Shown piece by piece: positions 8,345 to 17,139 of a stretch of 64,000 nt of DNA. Below the pieces are notes generated by a model that saw only the letters and a list, made by a program, of their open reading frames with translations, searched no databases and was not told the DNA's origin. Position numbers and translations under genes: made by a program. The stretch's first letter is position 1. Every line of letters begins with the position of its first letter. The DNA is from an uncultured Lachnospiraceae bacterium (lineage in GTDB: Bacteria; Bacillota; Clostridia; Lachnospirales; Lachnospiraceae): NCBI GenBank assembly GCA_946566685.1, contig CAMNXA010000012.1:1-64000 (forward strand), given 5' to 3'.

Positions 8345-8369
8345 GCGGATTTCGGAAGATGGAGTCAGC

Positions 8370-9041
8370 ATGAATACAAATACAAAAATAAAGTGGACAA
8401 TGGATGTCCTGATGACAATAGCGCTGTTTTTCCTGATGGGCTATCAGTTCTGGGGTGAGGCGATCCATGAATGGATTGGAGCAGGGATGTTTGTACTGTT
8501 TATCGCCCATCAGGTCTGCAACCTGAACTGGTATAAAAATCTGTTTCGGGGAAGATATACACCTATGCGCATCCTCCAGTGCACGATTAACATCCTGACG
8601 CTTGCGGCAATGCTGATGCTCATGTACAGCGGGATTACCATGTCCAGGCATGTGTTTGCTTTCCTGCCCATGCGGGGTGGAATGGCGCTTGCAAGGCGGC
8701 TGCACATCTTAGGCTCCTATTGGGGATATGTGTTGATGAGCCTGCACCTTGGTCTGCACTGGGGAATGGTTTTGAATATGGTTGTAAAAAAGCGTATATC
8801 ACAGCGTAAATATTGGGCGGCGGGTTTTATTGCAGGTCTGTTGACTGTGGTTTATGGAATCTATGTCTTTATTATTAAAAGAAATTTTCTGACCTATATG
8901 TTTCTGCGCAGTGAATTTGTCTATCTGGATTATGAGGAACCAAAGCTGTTGTTCTTTCTGGATTACCTTGCACTGATGGGGTTGTGTATTTTCATAGCGC
9001 ATTATAGTGCAAAGCTGGCCAGAAGGGTGGGAAATTTATGA
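8370..9041 (+). CDS. DUF4405 membrane protein (cytochrome b-like)
   Basis: About 223 residues with roughly six hydrophobic helices. Conserved histidines lie in or near helices (EAIHEWIG, FIAHQVCN, RLHILGSYWG, SLHLGLHWG), the pattern of DUF4405 and cytochrome b561-like four-helix proteins that may bind haem. Direct proof of haem binding is absent. The start at 8370 has GGAG upstream; the longer frame overlaps the reductase gene. It overlaps the next gene by 4 bp (ATGA), so the two are translationally coupled. A membrane electron conduit between cytoplasmic FMN reductase and surface lipoproteins is a plausible inference. Confidence 0.8.
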   Translation: MNTNTKIKWTMDVLMTIALFFLMGYQFWGEAIHEWIGAGMFVLFIAHQVCNLNWYKNLFRGRYTPMRILQCTINILTLAAMLMLMYSGITMSRHVFAFLPMRGGMALARRLHILGSYWGYVLMSLHLGLHWGMVLNMVVKKRISQRKYWAAGFIAGLLTVVYGIYVFIIKRNFLTYMFLRSEFVYLDYEEPKLLFFLDYLALMGLCIFIAHYSAKLARRVGNL

Positions 9042-10180
9042 GAAAAATAGCAGTTTGTCTGCTTGCGGCAGTGTTTATATTGACCATTTCGGGCTGTGGA
9101 AAAAGCAGCGGTGACAGTCTGAAGGGGCAGGAGACGGAACATCAGCAAAGCAGTACAACGCAGGGAATGGAATCCGTTTTGGAAACAGATACTGTGGATG
9201 CGACAAGTGGCAAAACAGGGCAGAATGGGAACGACACCTCTGCACAGGAAACATTAGCTGCGGATGACGAAACCGTTTCTAATCAGAACGGACAAAATAA
9301 CAATGCAGTACAGGATTCGGATGTGCCGGTTGTGTATATGAGCACGGACATCAGTGCAGAGGGACTTATGGCAGTCTATGAAGCGCTGGAGGCATCGCCT
9401 TCCGGAAACATTGCGATAAAACTTTCCACCGGAGAACCGGGCAGCAATTATCTGCGGACAGATCTGATCGGTACGCTGGTGCAGTCTTTTGACGATCCGA
9501 CAATCGTGGAATGTAACACAGCCTATGGCGGTTCACGGGCGAATACGGCAATGCATTATCAAGTGGCAATGGAGCATGGATATACGGCAATCGCTGACGT
9601 GGATATTATGGATGAGGATGGTTCTATGACGCTTTCGGTGGAGGGCGGCGATAACCTGACGGAAAACTATGTGGGCGCAAATTTTGCCAATTATGATTAC
9701 TATGTGATATTGTCTCATTTCAAAGGACACGCCATGGCGGGATTCGGGGGAGCTATCAAAAATATTTCCATTGGGATTGCTTCCGCGGATGGAAAGGCGC
9801 ATATTCACAGCGGCGGTACCGGCGGGAGTATGTGGGGCGGAGACCAGGATGCCTTTCTGGAATCCATGGCGGAAGCGGGGAAGTCTGTAGTGGATTATCT
9901 GGACGGGAATATCCTGTATATCAATGTGATGAACCGCCTGTCTGTGGACTGTGATTGTGACGGGAACCCCGCTGAGCCGGATATGCACGACATTGGTATT
10001 TTGGCTTCTTTTGACCCCGTGGCGCTGGATCAGGCGTGTGTTGACCTTGTATATGAGGCTGAGGACGGACAGTCATTGATCAATAGGATAGAATCCCGCA
10101 ACGGACTGCACACATTGGAGCAGGCAGAAAAAATCGGGCTTGGGAGCCGGGAATATCGGCTTGTAAATATAAATGAGTAA
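9038..10180 (+). CDS. DUF362 domain lipoprotein
   Basis: The 380-residue protein begins with a lipoprotein signal (lipobox ISGC at about residues 17-20) and an S/T/Q/N-rich linker to about residue 95. A DUF362 domain follows: NIAIKLSTGEPGSNYLR, ECNTAYGGSRANTAMHYQVAMEHGY, LSHFKGHAMAGFGGAIKNISIG and ASFDPVALDQACVDLVYE are its hallmark blocks. A CDCDGNPAEP segment supplies two cysteines. DUF362 proteins often accompany ferredoxin domains and redox operons but have no settled function. No ferredoxin domain is present here. It is coupled to the DUF4405 gene and is probably exposed at the cell surface. Confidence 0.85.
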   Translation: MRKIAVCLLAAVFILTISGCGKSSGDSLKGQETEHQQSSTTQGMESVLETDTVDATSGKTGQNGNDTSAQETLAADDETVSNQNGQNNNAVQDSDVPVVYMSTDISAEGLMAVYEALEASPSGNIAIKLSTGEPGSNYLRTDLIGTLVQSFDDPTIVECNTAYGGSRANTAMHYQVAMEHGYTAIADVDIMDEDGSMTLSVEGGDNLTENYVGANFANYDYYVILSHFKGHAMAGFGGAIKNISIGIASADGKAHIHSGGTGGSMWGGDQDAFLESMAEAGKSVVDYLDGNILYINVMNRLSVDCDCDGNPAEPDMHDIGILASFDPVALDQACVDLVYEAEDGQSLINRIESRNGLHTLEQAEKIGLGSREYRLVNINE

Positions 10181-10184
10181 TGTA

Positions 10185-11099
10185 TTACGGTGAGGATGGT
10201 GCCTGGACGCGCTGCTTTTCCATCAGAGAGCGGATAATATCCAGAAACTGCCTTGTTTCCGGGCTTGGCTCTGATGCAGAAAGAATCCCATAGGGAATCC
10301 TGTAATCCACCTGAAAAGGAACCGTAACCAAAGAGGGATGGACTTCACTCCAGGTATCTAAGCTCAACAAAATACATCCTTCTTCCGCGCATCGGTTAAA
10401 CACTTCCAGATCGTAATGATGCGGAAGATCCACAATGGTGATTTCCGGGTGTCCCTGTTCTATATCCGCACGTATTTTATCGTTGATAGGGCTGTTGCCT
10501 TTTGCCTGCATGAGAAAACGTTCCCCATGCAAATCCTCATAAGAAATACTTTTTTTTCCGGAAAGAGGGTGGGGTTTTGGCATTGCCAGACAGAAACGGT
10601 ACTGTCCCAATTCCAGAAAGTCTGAAGTCCTTGCCACATTCACGGAATTATGAGGCCCTATCATCAGATCATATTTTTTCCCCACGTTTGAAAATGCAAC
10701 CCTTGTACTGGTGTCCTCAAAGGGAACAATTTTTAACTTGAAATGAGGATGCCTGTCACTGACAGAGTTCCACAAATCCATCAAAATCTTGCAGGGGTAC
10801 AGGGCAGAGGTTCCTATACGGACAACCCTCTGTCCGGCATTTTGCGCTTTGCAGGCACGGTCGATGGCTTCACCTGAAAACTGTATAATAGTTTTGGCGT
10901 CTCTATAAAGGGATTCTCCAGCATTTGTCAGCTTGATTCCCTGATTGGTGCGCAGCATTAAAGAGAGTCCGATATGCTGCTCCAACAGGTTCATCTGCTT
11001 CATAATAGCCGTTGGGGATATAAAAAGTTTTTCCGAAGCTTTCAGGAAACTTCCGCAATCCGCAACTTCTATAAAAGTATTAAGAGCTTGATTATACAT
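10185..11099 (-). CDS. LysR family transcriptional regulator
   Basis: A 304-residue regulator. The N-terminal winged helix-turn-helix reads TFIEVADCGSFLKASEKLF and continues to LLEQHIGLSLMLRTNQGIKLTNAG. The C-terminal substrate-binding domain runs to the end. The start at 11099 was picked over an over-extended frame because a GAGGAA ribosome binding site lies just upstream and the family starts there. It is divergent from the ArsP-type permease (11261) and convergent with the DUF362 gene, so it most likely controls the permease and perhaps the island. A short dyad AACT-GAT-AGTT (11123-11133) in the divergent gap is a candidate operator. The ligand is unknown. Confidence 0.9.
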   Translation of the reverse strand: MYNQALNTFIEVADCGSFLKASEKLFISPTAIMKQMNLLEQHIGLSLMLRTNQGIKLTNAGESLYRDAKTIIQFSGEAIDRACKAQNAGQRVVRIGTSALYPCKILMDLWNSVSDRHPHFKLKIVPFEDTSTRVAFSNVGKKYDLMIGPHNSVNVARTSDFLELGQYRFCLAMPKPHPLSGKKSISYEDLHGERFLMQAKGNSPINDKIRADIEQGHPEITIVDLPHHYDLEVFNRCAEEGCILLSLDTWSEVHPSLVTVPFQVDYRIPYGILSASEPSPETRQFLDIIRSLMEKQRVQAPSSP

Positions 11100-11260
11100 A
11101 AGGTTTATTCCTCTTTTACTTAAACTGATAGTTAAAGCGATTTTAGCATTTCGGAACTTCCATGTCAAGCAGCGGTCTTGTAAAATAGAATCGGCAGATT
11201 TGTATAGAAAGTTGTGGTAGATCCTTTCACGGTAAAACGGCACATTGGAGGTGGTAAAGA

Positions 11261-12166
11261 ATGGCGGAAACGTTTCACAGGGAATTTGTATATCTCTGGT
11301 ATTATTTTGAATTGCAATTGGGGCAGATCTTTCCCTATTGGGTTTTAGGCATGGTGCTTGGCTCGGCGGTTTCCGTATTCCTGAAAGAGCGGATTCACGG
11401 TACATTCCGGGCATTGGGGGAAAGAAAGCTTGGCGTTTTAGGGATTTTTGCGGCCAGTATGTTAGGTGTTGCTTCTCCGCTGTGTATGTATGGCACGATT
11501 CCCATTGCCGCCTCTTTTTCCAAAAGCGGAATCCGGGATGACTGGCTGGCGGCATTTATGATGAGTTCCATCCTTCTCAATCCGCAGCTTATTATTTATA
11601 GTATGGCGCTTGGAACAGTGGCGCTTACTGTCCGTATTCTGTCCTGCTTTTTGTGCGGTGTGCTGGCAGGGCTTCTTCTCAGGCAATTTTATAAGGAAAA
11701 GAGATTTTTTGACTTTTCCGGTTTTGAGGAACCGAAGAATAAAGACATTGATCCGAATCTCCTGCTCCGGTTTTTGAAGAACCTTTGGCGCAATATCAAA
11801 GCAACCGGATTGTATTTTCTTTTTGGAATTGTATTATCTGTCATATTTCAGCGGTATGTTCCAGCTGAATGGATCAGCGGGCTTTTCGGTGAAAACGAGG
11901 GGTTTGGCGTCCTTTTGGCGGCTACTATCGGCGTACCGCTTTATGCCTGCGGCGGTGGAACCATCCCGCTCCTGATACAATGGCTGTCAAACGGCATGAG
12001 CATGGGAAGCGCAGCGGCTTTTATGATTACCGGGCCTGCTACGAAGATTACCAACCTGGGAGCGGTAAAAATTGTCCTTGGCACAAGAAGATTTCTGCTG
12101 TACTTAGGATTTGTTATGGCGTTTTCTTATATAACCGGGCTGGTTGTAAATATGTTTGTCCGGTAA
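11261..12166 (+). CDS. ArsP/YraQ-type permease
   Basis: A 301-residue integral membrane protein with about eight to nine hydrophobic segments. Two internal repeats carry the family signatures SPLCMYGTIPIAASF with SSILLNPQLI, and GVPLYACGGGTIPLL with ITGPATKITNLGA. This is the PF03773 permease family, which includes the organoarsenical exporter ArsP but mostly has unknown substrates. The usual cysteine-rich CSCG of ArsP is not present, so arsenical transport is not established. A GGAGG ribosome binding site precedes it. It is divergent from the LysR gene and followed 24 bp later by a small lipoprotein. Confidence 0.85.
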   Translation: MAETFHREFVYLWYYFELQLGQIFPYWVLGMVLGSAVSVFLKERIHGTFRALGERKLGVLGIFAASMLGVASPLCMYGTIPIAASFSKSGIRDDWLAAFMMSSILLNPQLIIYSMALGTVALTVRILSCFLCGVLAGLLLRQFYKEKRFFDFSGFEEPKNKDIDPNLLLRFLKNLWRNIKATGLYFLFGIVLSVIFQRYVPAEWISGLFGENEGFGVLLAATIGVPLYACGGGTIPLLIQWLSNGMSMGSAAAFMITGPATKITNLGAVKIVLGTRRFLLYLGFVMAFSYITGLVVNMFVR

Positions 12167-12190
12167 CAAAAACGAAAAGGAGGATGTCCT

Positions 12191-12415
12191 ATGAAAAAGA
12201 TAACAGCACTGACATTGGCGGCTATGCTTGCCTTGACGGTTTGCGGATGCCAGCAGGTTCCGTTTGATGGAGATTATACGTCCAGTATTTTCGTTTCCCA
12301 GGATTCGGTTACGAATCTGGGCGTTCACGAGCATTGGAATAACGCAGAGGAAAGATTATATAGCCGGAATTTGGGAAAGGAAGAAGGTATTGAGCTGATT
12401 TCGATTGAGCCGTAA
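12191..12415 (+). CDS. Small putative lipoprotein with a DUF362-like tail
   Basis: This 74-residue protein has a strong AAGGAGG ribosome binding site and a lipoprotein signal ending VCGC (cysteine at about residue 20). The remaining 54 residues contain VTNLGVHEHWNNAEERLYSRNLG and a closing GIELI. From memory that segment recalls the C-terminal tail of some DUF362-type proteins. It may be a genuine small surface protein or an in-frame deletion product joining a signal peptide to the tail of a larger gene. It directly follows the permease gene and is probably co-transcribed with it. Confidence 0.5.
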   Translation: MKKITALTLAAMLALTVCGCQQVPFDGDYTSSIFVSQDSVTNLGVHEHWNNAEERLYSRNLGKEEGIELISIEP

Positions 12416-12422
12416 ATTGAAA

Positions 12423-12557
12423 ATGAAATATTACGAGGCTAAGGAGGAGTTTATTGTTCCTATTCCCGGCATGAGGAAAATAGAACGGATGGAAGAAAAT
12501 TTTGGAGCGGCAAATTTTCACATACATCTTACAAATATTCATAGTTATAGAATATAA
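12423..12557 (+). pseudogene. C-terminal fragment of an aldo/keto reductase
   Basis: The 44-codon frame includes EEFIVPIPGMRKIERMEENFGAAN, split here as IVPIPGMRKIER and MEENFGAAN. This is the conserved C-terminal cofactor-binding stretch of aldo/keto reductases (usually IPIPGTxKxxRLEENLGA). No barrel sequence precedes it, and the threonine normally in the motif is methionine here. It is a decayed remnant of an enzyme that commonly sits with flavodoxin and cyclophilin-like genes in this family. Confidence 0.55.
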
Positions 12558-12593
12558 CTCGACTGCAGAAATTTAAGCTATGGTGAAGGAAAA

Positions 12594-13325
12594 TCAAGTT
12601 ATTTTCCTGATCGCATTGTCATAAAAGCGGAAATGATCCGGGCGGTGGCGGGACTGTGTGTATTCAAACATCACGCCATCGCTGTTGTAGGTCTGACTGC
12701 TCACTACTGCCATACAGTTATAATCCTCGGCATTCAGCTTCAAGTATTTTTCATCAATCTGTGTCATCTTTTCCACTGTCATAATCCGTTTGCTGTTCAC
12801 AATCGTCATGTGCAGTGTATTTTCCAGATAATCATAAATAGAGTTTTCCGCAATTTCCGGCGTGAGGCCGGGTACGGCTTCTTTTAAGAAATAATTGTGG
12901 TTTAAAATCAATGGCATACCATCTAAATAATGCAGGCGCTGGATATAATAAATATCCGTACCGACAGAAAAGCCGGTATACAGAGCCTGCTTTTCATCGA
13001 TTGCAAATTCAGTAAATAAAAGAACTTTTGTAAGGGACTGGTGTCCGTTTCTCAGTGCGGATTCCCGGAAGCTTTCGATTTCACCGATTGTGAAAGCAGT
13101 CTGGGCTACAGGCTGATAAATATTGCGGACACCTTTTCCCTGCATGGTCTGCACATATCCGTCAGATACCAGGCGGCTGACGGCACGGCGTAGGGTATTG
13201 CGGGAACAGTGGTATGTTTGGATCAGCGTGTTTTCTGATGGCAGAAGCTCCTGGTAGGCGAAGACATCATGCTCGATTTTTTGCTTTAGGTCTTTGTATA
13301 TTGATTCATATATGGATTTGGGCAT
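12594..13325 (-). CDS. treR: GntR/HutC family repressor of trehalose genes
   Basis: The 243-residue regulator has an N-terminal GntR winged helix (PKSIYESIYKDLKQKI, LPSENTLIQTYHCSRNTLRRAVSRLVSDGYV). A UTRA effector domain (about 80-240) ends YTQSRHRPDHFRF, as in TreR proteins that sense trehalose-6-phosphate. It is divergent from treP-treC. Three TTGTTTAAACAA-like sites lie between the genes, one overlapping the treP promoter spacer, so repression is well supported by sequence. The start at 13325 was chosen for its AGAGGTG ribosome binding site; the longer frame lacks one. Confidence 0.92.
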   Translation of the reverse strand: MPKSIYESIYKDLKQKIEHDVFAYQELLPSENTLIQTYHCSRNTLRRAVSRLVSDGYVQTMQGKGVRNIYQPVAQTAFTIGEIESFRESALRNGHQSLTKVLLFTEFAIDEKQALYTGFSVGTDIYYIQRLHYLDGMPLILNHNYFLKEAVPGLTPEIAENSIYDYLENTLHMTIVNSKRIMTVEKMTQIDEKYLKLNAEDYNCMAVVSSQTYNSDGVMFEYTQSRHRPDHFRFYDNAIRKIT

Positions 13326-13405
13326 TTTAACACCTCTGTATTTTATAAACAATCATAAAATCCTTACAAAAAACATTATAAAAACGTGGAAATGAAATGT
13401 CAATA

Positions 13406-13490
13406 ACTTGTTTAAACAAATTTGTAAAAGATGATTGACATGTTTAAACAAGTGTGTTATAACAGAATCATAAAACATGTTCAAACAAGT
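13406..13490 (+). promoter_or_regulatory. treP promoter with three TreR-type operators
   Basis: Palindromes related to TTGTTTAAACAA occur at 13408-13419, 13438-13453 (ACATGTTTAAACAAGT) and 13475-13490 (ACATGTTCAAACAAGT). A promoter with -35 TTGACA (13435-13440), a 17-bp spacer and -10 TATAAC (13458-13463) has the middle operator inside its spacer and the last one just downstream. This is classic steric repression. The outermost operator lies upstream and may also serve treR. Confidence 0.85.
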
Positions 13491-13514
13491 TGAAGCGAGT
13501 GGAGGAAAGTAAGC

Positions 13515-15440
13515 ATGGGAAAATATGCAGAGGACGCAAGACAGTTGTTACGTCTGGTAGGCGGCAAAGAAAACATAGCAGCGGTTTCGCATTGTATGAC
13601 ACGAATGCGGTTTGCGCTGGTCGATCCCAAAAAGGCGGATGTGAATGCAATCGAGGCGATGAAGGTTGTAAAAGGAAGTTTTACGCAGTCAGGACAGTTT
13701 CAGGTAATCATCGGAAATACAGTGGCTGATTTCTACAACGACTTTGTAAAAGAAGCGGGAATTGAAGGCGTATCAAAGGATGCGGTAAAACAGGCGGCAA
13801 AGAAAAACCAGAATGTGTTACAGCGTGTGATCACGGCGTTGGCGGAGATTTTTGCACCGCTGATCCCGGCAATTATTACGGGAGGTCTGATTCTGGGATT
13901 TAGGAACTGTATTGATAGCCTGTACCTGTTTGAAAGCGGGACGAAAACCTTATGTGACGTTAGCCAGTTCTGGGCGGGCATTGACAGCTTCCTGTGGCTG
14001 ATCGGAGAGGCGGTCTTTCATATGCTTCCGGTCGGAATCTGCTGGTCTGTGACAAAGAAGATGGGAACGAATCAGATGCTGGGAATTGTCCTCGGTCTGA
14101 CGTTGGTATCCGGACAGCTGTTGAATGCATATGCAGTTGCTGGGACAGCGGCGGCAGATATCCCGAAATGGAATTTTGGAAGCTTCCAGATTAATATGAT
14201 CGGTTATCAGGGGCAGGTACTTCCTGCAATCATGGCTGCATTTATGTTGGTCTATCTGGAAAAGTTTTTCCGTAAGATCACACCTCAGGTCATTTCGATG
14301 ATTGTTGTTCCGTTCTGTAGTCTGCTGTTGTCCGTGATGGCGGCGCACTTTGTATTGGGGCCAATCGGCTGGCAGATTGGAGCAGCGGTTTCTGCAATGG
14401 TATTTGCCGGGATTACAGGAGCATTTAAGATTGTATTTGGCGCGGTCTTCGGTGTTGTCTATGCGCCGCTTGTGATTACAGGACTTCACCATATGTCAAA
14501 TGCTATTGATTTACAACTGATTGCGGATTATGGCGGGACCATGCTGTGGCCGATGATCGCATTGTCGAATATCGCGCAGGGTTCTGCGGTACTTGGTATG
14601 ATCTGGCTGCAGAGAAAAGATCAGGCGGCACAGGAAGTCAATATTCCGGCATGTATTTCCTGTTATCTTGGTGTTACGGAACCGGCAATTTTCGGTGTTA
14701 ACTTAAAAAGAGGTTTTCCGTTTTTCTGCGGAATGATTGGTTCCGGCATTGCGGCAGTGGTCTGTGTGGCGACCGGAACAACTGCGAATGCAATCGGTGT
14801 CGGTGGTATTCCGGGTATCCTGTCCATTCAGCCGCCATATATGGTGTCCTTTGCAGTCTGCGCAGTCATTGCGGTTGCTGTTCCTTTTGTGCTGACAGTT
14901 GTTGTTGGGAAGAAGCGCTTGCAGGCAGAGACGGTGGACAATACCGCGGAACAGACAGAAACGGTTGCTGAGGAGACATTGGCAGATAATCAATTTATGG
15001 CATTTTTGACTGGTAAGGCGATTCCGTTGGCAGAGGTAGCAGACGGTGTCTTTTCGGAGGGAATCATGGGTGACGGGATGGCAATTATTCCGGAAAGCGA
15101 GACATTGTATGCGCCTGTAGATGCGGAGATTGCCGTACTGATGCCGGAGTCCCGGCACGCATGCGGATTGAAGCTGCAAAACGGCATGGAGGTCCTGTTA
15201 CATATCGGGATTGACACCGTGGGCATGAATGGGGACGGATTTGAATATCTGGTACAGGAAGGGCAGAAGGTACATGCAGGAACGCCATTGGTCAGATTTG
15301 ACAGGGCAAAGATCAAGGCGGCAGGCCACCCCGATGTCACCGTATGTATTGTTACGGAGGAGGGAAACGCACACGATATTCAGTTCCATACGGGAATGCC
15401 TGTCAAGGAAAACCAGACGATAGTAGCAGAATGGAAATAG
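13515..15440 (+). CDS. treP: PTS trehalose-specific EIIBCA component
   Basis: The 641-residue membrane permease phosphorylates trehalose during import to give trehalose-6-phosphate. The EIIB domain is N-terminal, with the phospho-cysteine C27 in AAVSHCMTRMRF. The EIIC domain (about 105-460) has many membrane helices and the conserved GVTEPAIFGVN motif. A fused EIIA domain (about 490-641) has the phospho-histidine in VLLHIGIDTVGMNG. Presence of EIIA makes the transporter self-sufficient apart from general EI and HPr. The ATG follows a GGAGGAAAG ribosome binding site. It is first in the treP-treC-HAD operon and under TreR control. Confidence 0.93.
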   Translation: MGKYAEDARQLLRLVGGKENIAAVSHCMTRMRFALVDPKKADVNAIEAMKVVKGSFTQSGQFQVIIGNTVADFYNDFVKEAGIEGVSKDAVKQAAKKNQNVLQRVITALAEIFAPLIPAIITGGLILGFRNCIDSLYLFESGTKTLCDVSQFWAGIDSFLWLIGEAVFHMLPVGICWSVTKKMGTNQMLGIVLGLTLVSGQLLNAYAVAGTAAADIPKWNFGSFQINMIGYQGQVLPAIMAAFMLVYLEKFFRKITPQVISMIVVPFCSLLLSVMAAHFVLGPIGWQIGAAVSAMVFAGITGAFKIVFGAVFGVVYAPLVITGLHHMSNAIDLQLIADYGGTMLWPMIALSNIAQGSAVLGMIWLQRKDQAAQEVNIPACISCYLGVTEPAIFGVNLKRGFPFFCGMIGSGIAAVVCVATGTTANAIGVGGIPGILSIQPPYMVSFAVCAVIAVAVPFVLTVVVGKKRLQAETVDNTAEQTETVAEETLADNQFMAFLTGKAIPLAEVADGVFSEGIMGDGMAIIPESETLYAPVDAEIAVLMPESRHACGLKLQNGMEVLLHIGIDTVGMNGDGFEYLVQEGQKVHAGTPLVRFDRAKIKAAGHPDVTVCIVTEEGNAHDIQFHTGMPVKENQTIVAEWK

Positions 15441-15489
15441 TGTACTTTTCACAGGATTTGGGCTTGAATAGCCGGTAGGGAGGATTCAA

Positions 15490-17139
15490 ATGACAGATTT
15501 TAGCGATAAGGTAGTTTATCAGATATATCCGAAATCGTTTCGGGATACCAATGGTGACGGTTTTGGCGATATTCCCGGTGTGATTGAGAAATTGGATTAT
15601 CTGCACGAACTGGGCGTGGATTATCTATGGCTGACGCCGTTCTTTCCCTCACCCCAGAGGGATAACGGATATGATGTGGCGGATTACCGAAAGGTTGCCC
15701 CGCAGTTTGGGACGATGGAGGATCTGGAGGATCTGATCCGGCAGAGTGAAGAGCGGGGCATGGGAATTATGCTGGATATGGTGTTTAACCATACTTCCAC
15801 GGAACATGAATGGTTTCAGAGAGCGCTGGCGGGTGACGAAAAGTATCAGAAATATTATATATTTAAGGAAGGCACGCCGGATCAGGCGCCCACAAACTGG
15901 AAGTCAAAGTTTGGCGGCACAGCATGGGAGTATGTTCCGGAACTGAAAAAATGGTATCTGCGCCTGTATGATGTGACACAGGCGGACTTGAACTGGGATA
16001 ATCCTGAAGTGCGGGAAGAACTGATAGATATCCTGCGGTTCTGGAAAGAAAAGGGTATCAAAGCATTCCGATTTGACGTCATCAACCTGGTTTCCAAGCC
16101 GGAGCAGATGGAGGACGACTTTGAGGGGGATGGCAGACGGTTTTACAGCGATGGGCCGCACATTCACGAATATCTGAAGGAGCTGGTGCGCGGTGCGGGC
16201 ATTGAGGACTTCGTGACTGTAGGAGAAATGTCCTCCACATCGCTTGCGCACTGTATCCGTTATTCTGCGCCAAAGGAAAAAGAACTTTCCATGTGCTTTA
16301 ATTTCCATCATTTGAAAGTAGATTATAAGAACGGGGATAAGTGGGCGCTTCAGGCTGTGGATTATCGGAAGTTGAAGGAGCTTTTTATAGAATGGCAGAT
16401 GGGAATGCAGCAAGGAGATGGCTGGAATGCGCTGTTCTGGTGTAACCATGATCAGCCCCGCATCGTGAGCAGGATGGGGGATGAGGGTGTTTACTGGAAA
16501 GAGTCTGCCAAAATGCTGGCGGGCATGATCCATCTGATGCGTGGCACCCCGTACATCTATCAAGGGGAGGAGATTGGCATGCTGAATGCGCACTTTCCTT
16601 CCATAGAGCAGTATCGGGATGTGGAGAGTCTGAATTATTATCAGATTTTGCTGGAAGAGGGTAAAACGAAAGAAGAGGCGCTTGAGACACTTGCGGCAAG
16701 ATCCCGGGACAACAGCAGAACGCCCATGCAGTGGAATGGCGAAATGTATGGTGGTTTTTCAAAGAAAGAACCGTGGCTTCCGATGTCCGCAGCGTTTAGA
16801 AAAGAAATCACGGTAGAAGTGCAGCAAGGTGATGACGATTCTATTCTTACATTTTATAAGAAGCTGATTGCCATGAGAAAGAAATATCTGGTAATCGCAA
16901 AAGGGGAGATTATCTTTCTGGAGACGGGAATTGATAAGGTGGTGGCCTACCAAAGGACATTCGGGGAACAGCAGATGTTCGTGTTTTGTAATCTTGACGG
17001 GAATAAGCAGTGCATTAAAATGGCCGGAGAGCGGAGCGGCTGTAGGATATTGCTGGAGAATTATAAAGGCAGGGAAATGCCGCTGGAAGAAGTATATACA
17101 ATGGAGCCATATGAGTTGTTGGCTTTTGGAAATGTATGA
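15490..17139 (+). CDS. treC: Alpha,alpha-phosphotrehalase (GH13)
   Basis: The 549-residue cytoplasmic GH13 enzyme hydrolyses trehalose-6-phosphate to glucose and glucose-6-phosphate. Family blocks are DYLWLTPFFPSPQRDNGYDV, DMVFNHTSTEHEWF, the nucleophile region FRFDVIN, the acid/base GEMSS and the transition-state NHDQPR. RDNSRTPMQWN is typical of the oligo-1,6-glucosidase/trehalose-6-phosphate hydrolase branch. The placement directly after treP decides between those two activities. Its 3' end overlaps the HAD gene by 4 bp. Confidence 0.93.
   Translation: MTDFSDKVVYQIYPKSFRDTNGDGFGDIPGVIEKLDYLHELGVDYLWLTPFFPSPQRDNGYDVADYRKVAPQFGTMEDLEDLIRQSEERGMGIMLDMVFNHTSTEHEWFQRALAGDEKYQKYYIFKEGTPDQAPTNWKSKFGGTAWEYVPELKKWYLRLYDVTQADLNWDNPEVREELIDILRFWKEKGIKAFRFDVINLVSKPEQMEDDFEGDGRRFYSDGPHIHEYLKELVRGAGIEDFVTVGEMSSTSLAHCIRYSAPKEKELSMCFNFHHLKVDYKNGDKWALQAVDYRKLKELFIEWQMGMQQGDGWNALFWCNHDQPRIVSRMGDEGVYWKESAKMLAGMIHLMRGTPYIYQGEEIGMLNAHFPSIEQYRDVESLNYYQILLEEGKTKEEALETLAARSRDNSRTPMQWNGEMYGGFSKKEPWLPMSAAFRKEITVEVQQGDDDSILTFYKKLIAMRKKYLVIAKGEIIFLETGIDKVVAYQRTFGEQQMFVFCNLDGNKQCIKMAGERSGCRILLENYKGREMPLEEVYTMEPYELLAFGNV

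Noticed and set aside
11100-11555. N-terminal extension of the LysR frame on the minus strand
   Set aside because: It runs through the divergent permease gene, lacks a ribosome binding site, and the family N-terminus starts at 11099.
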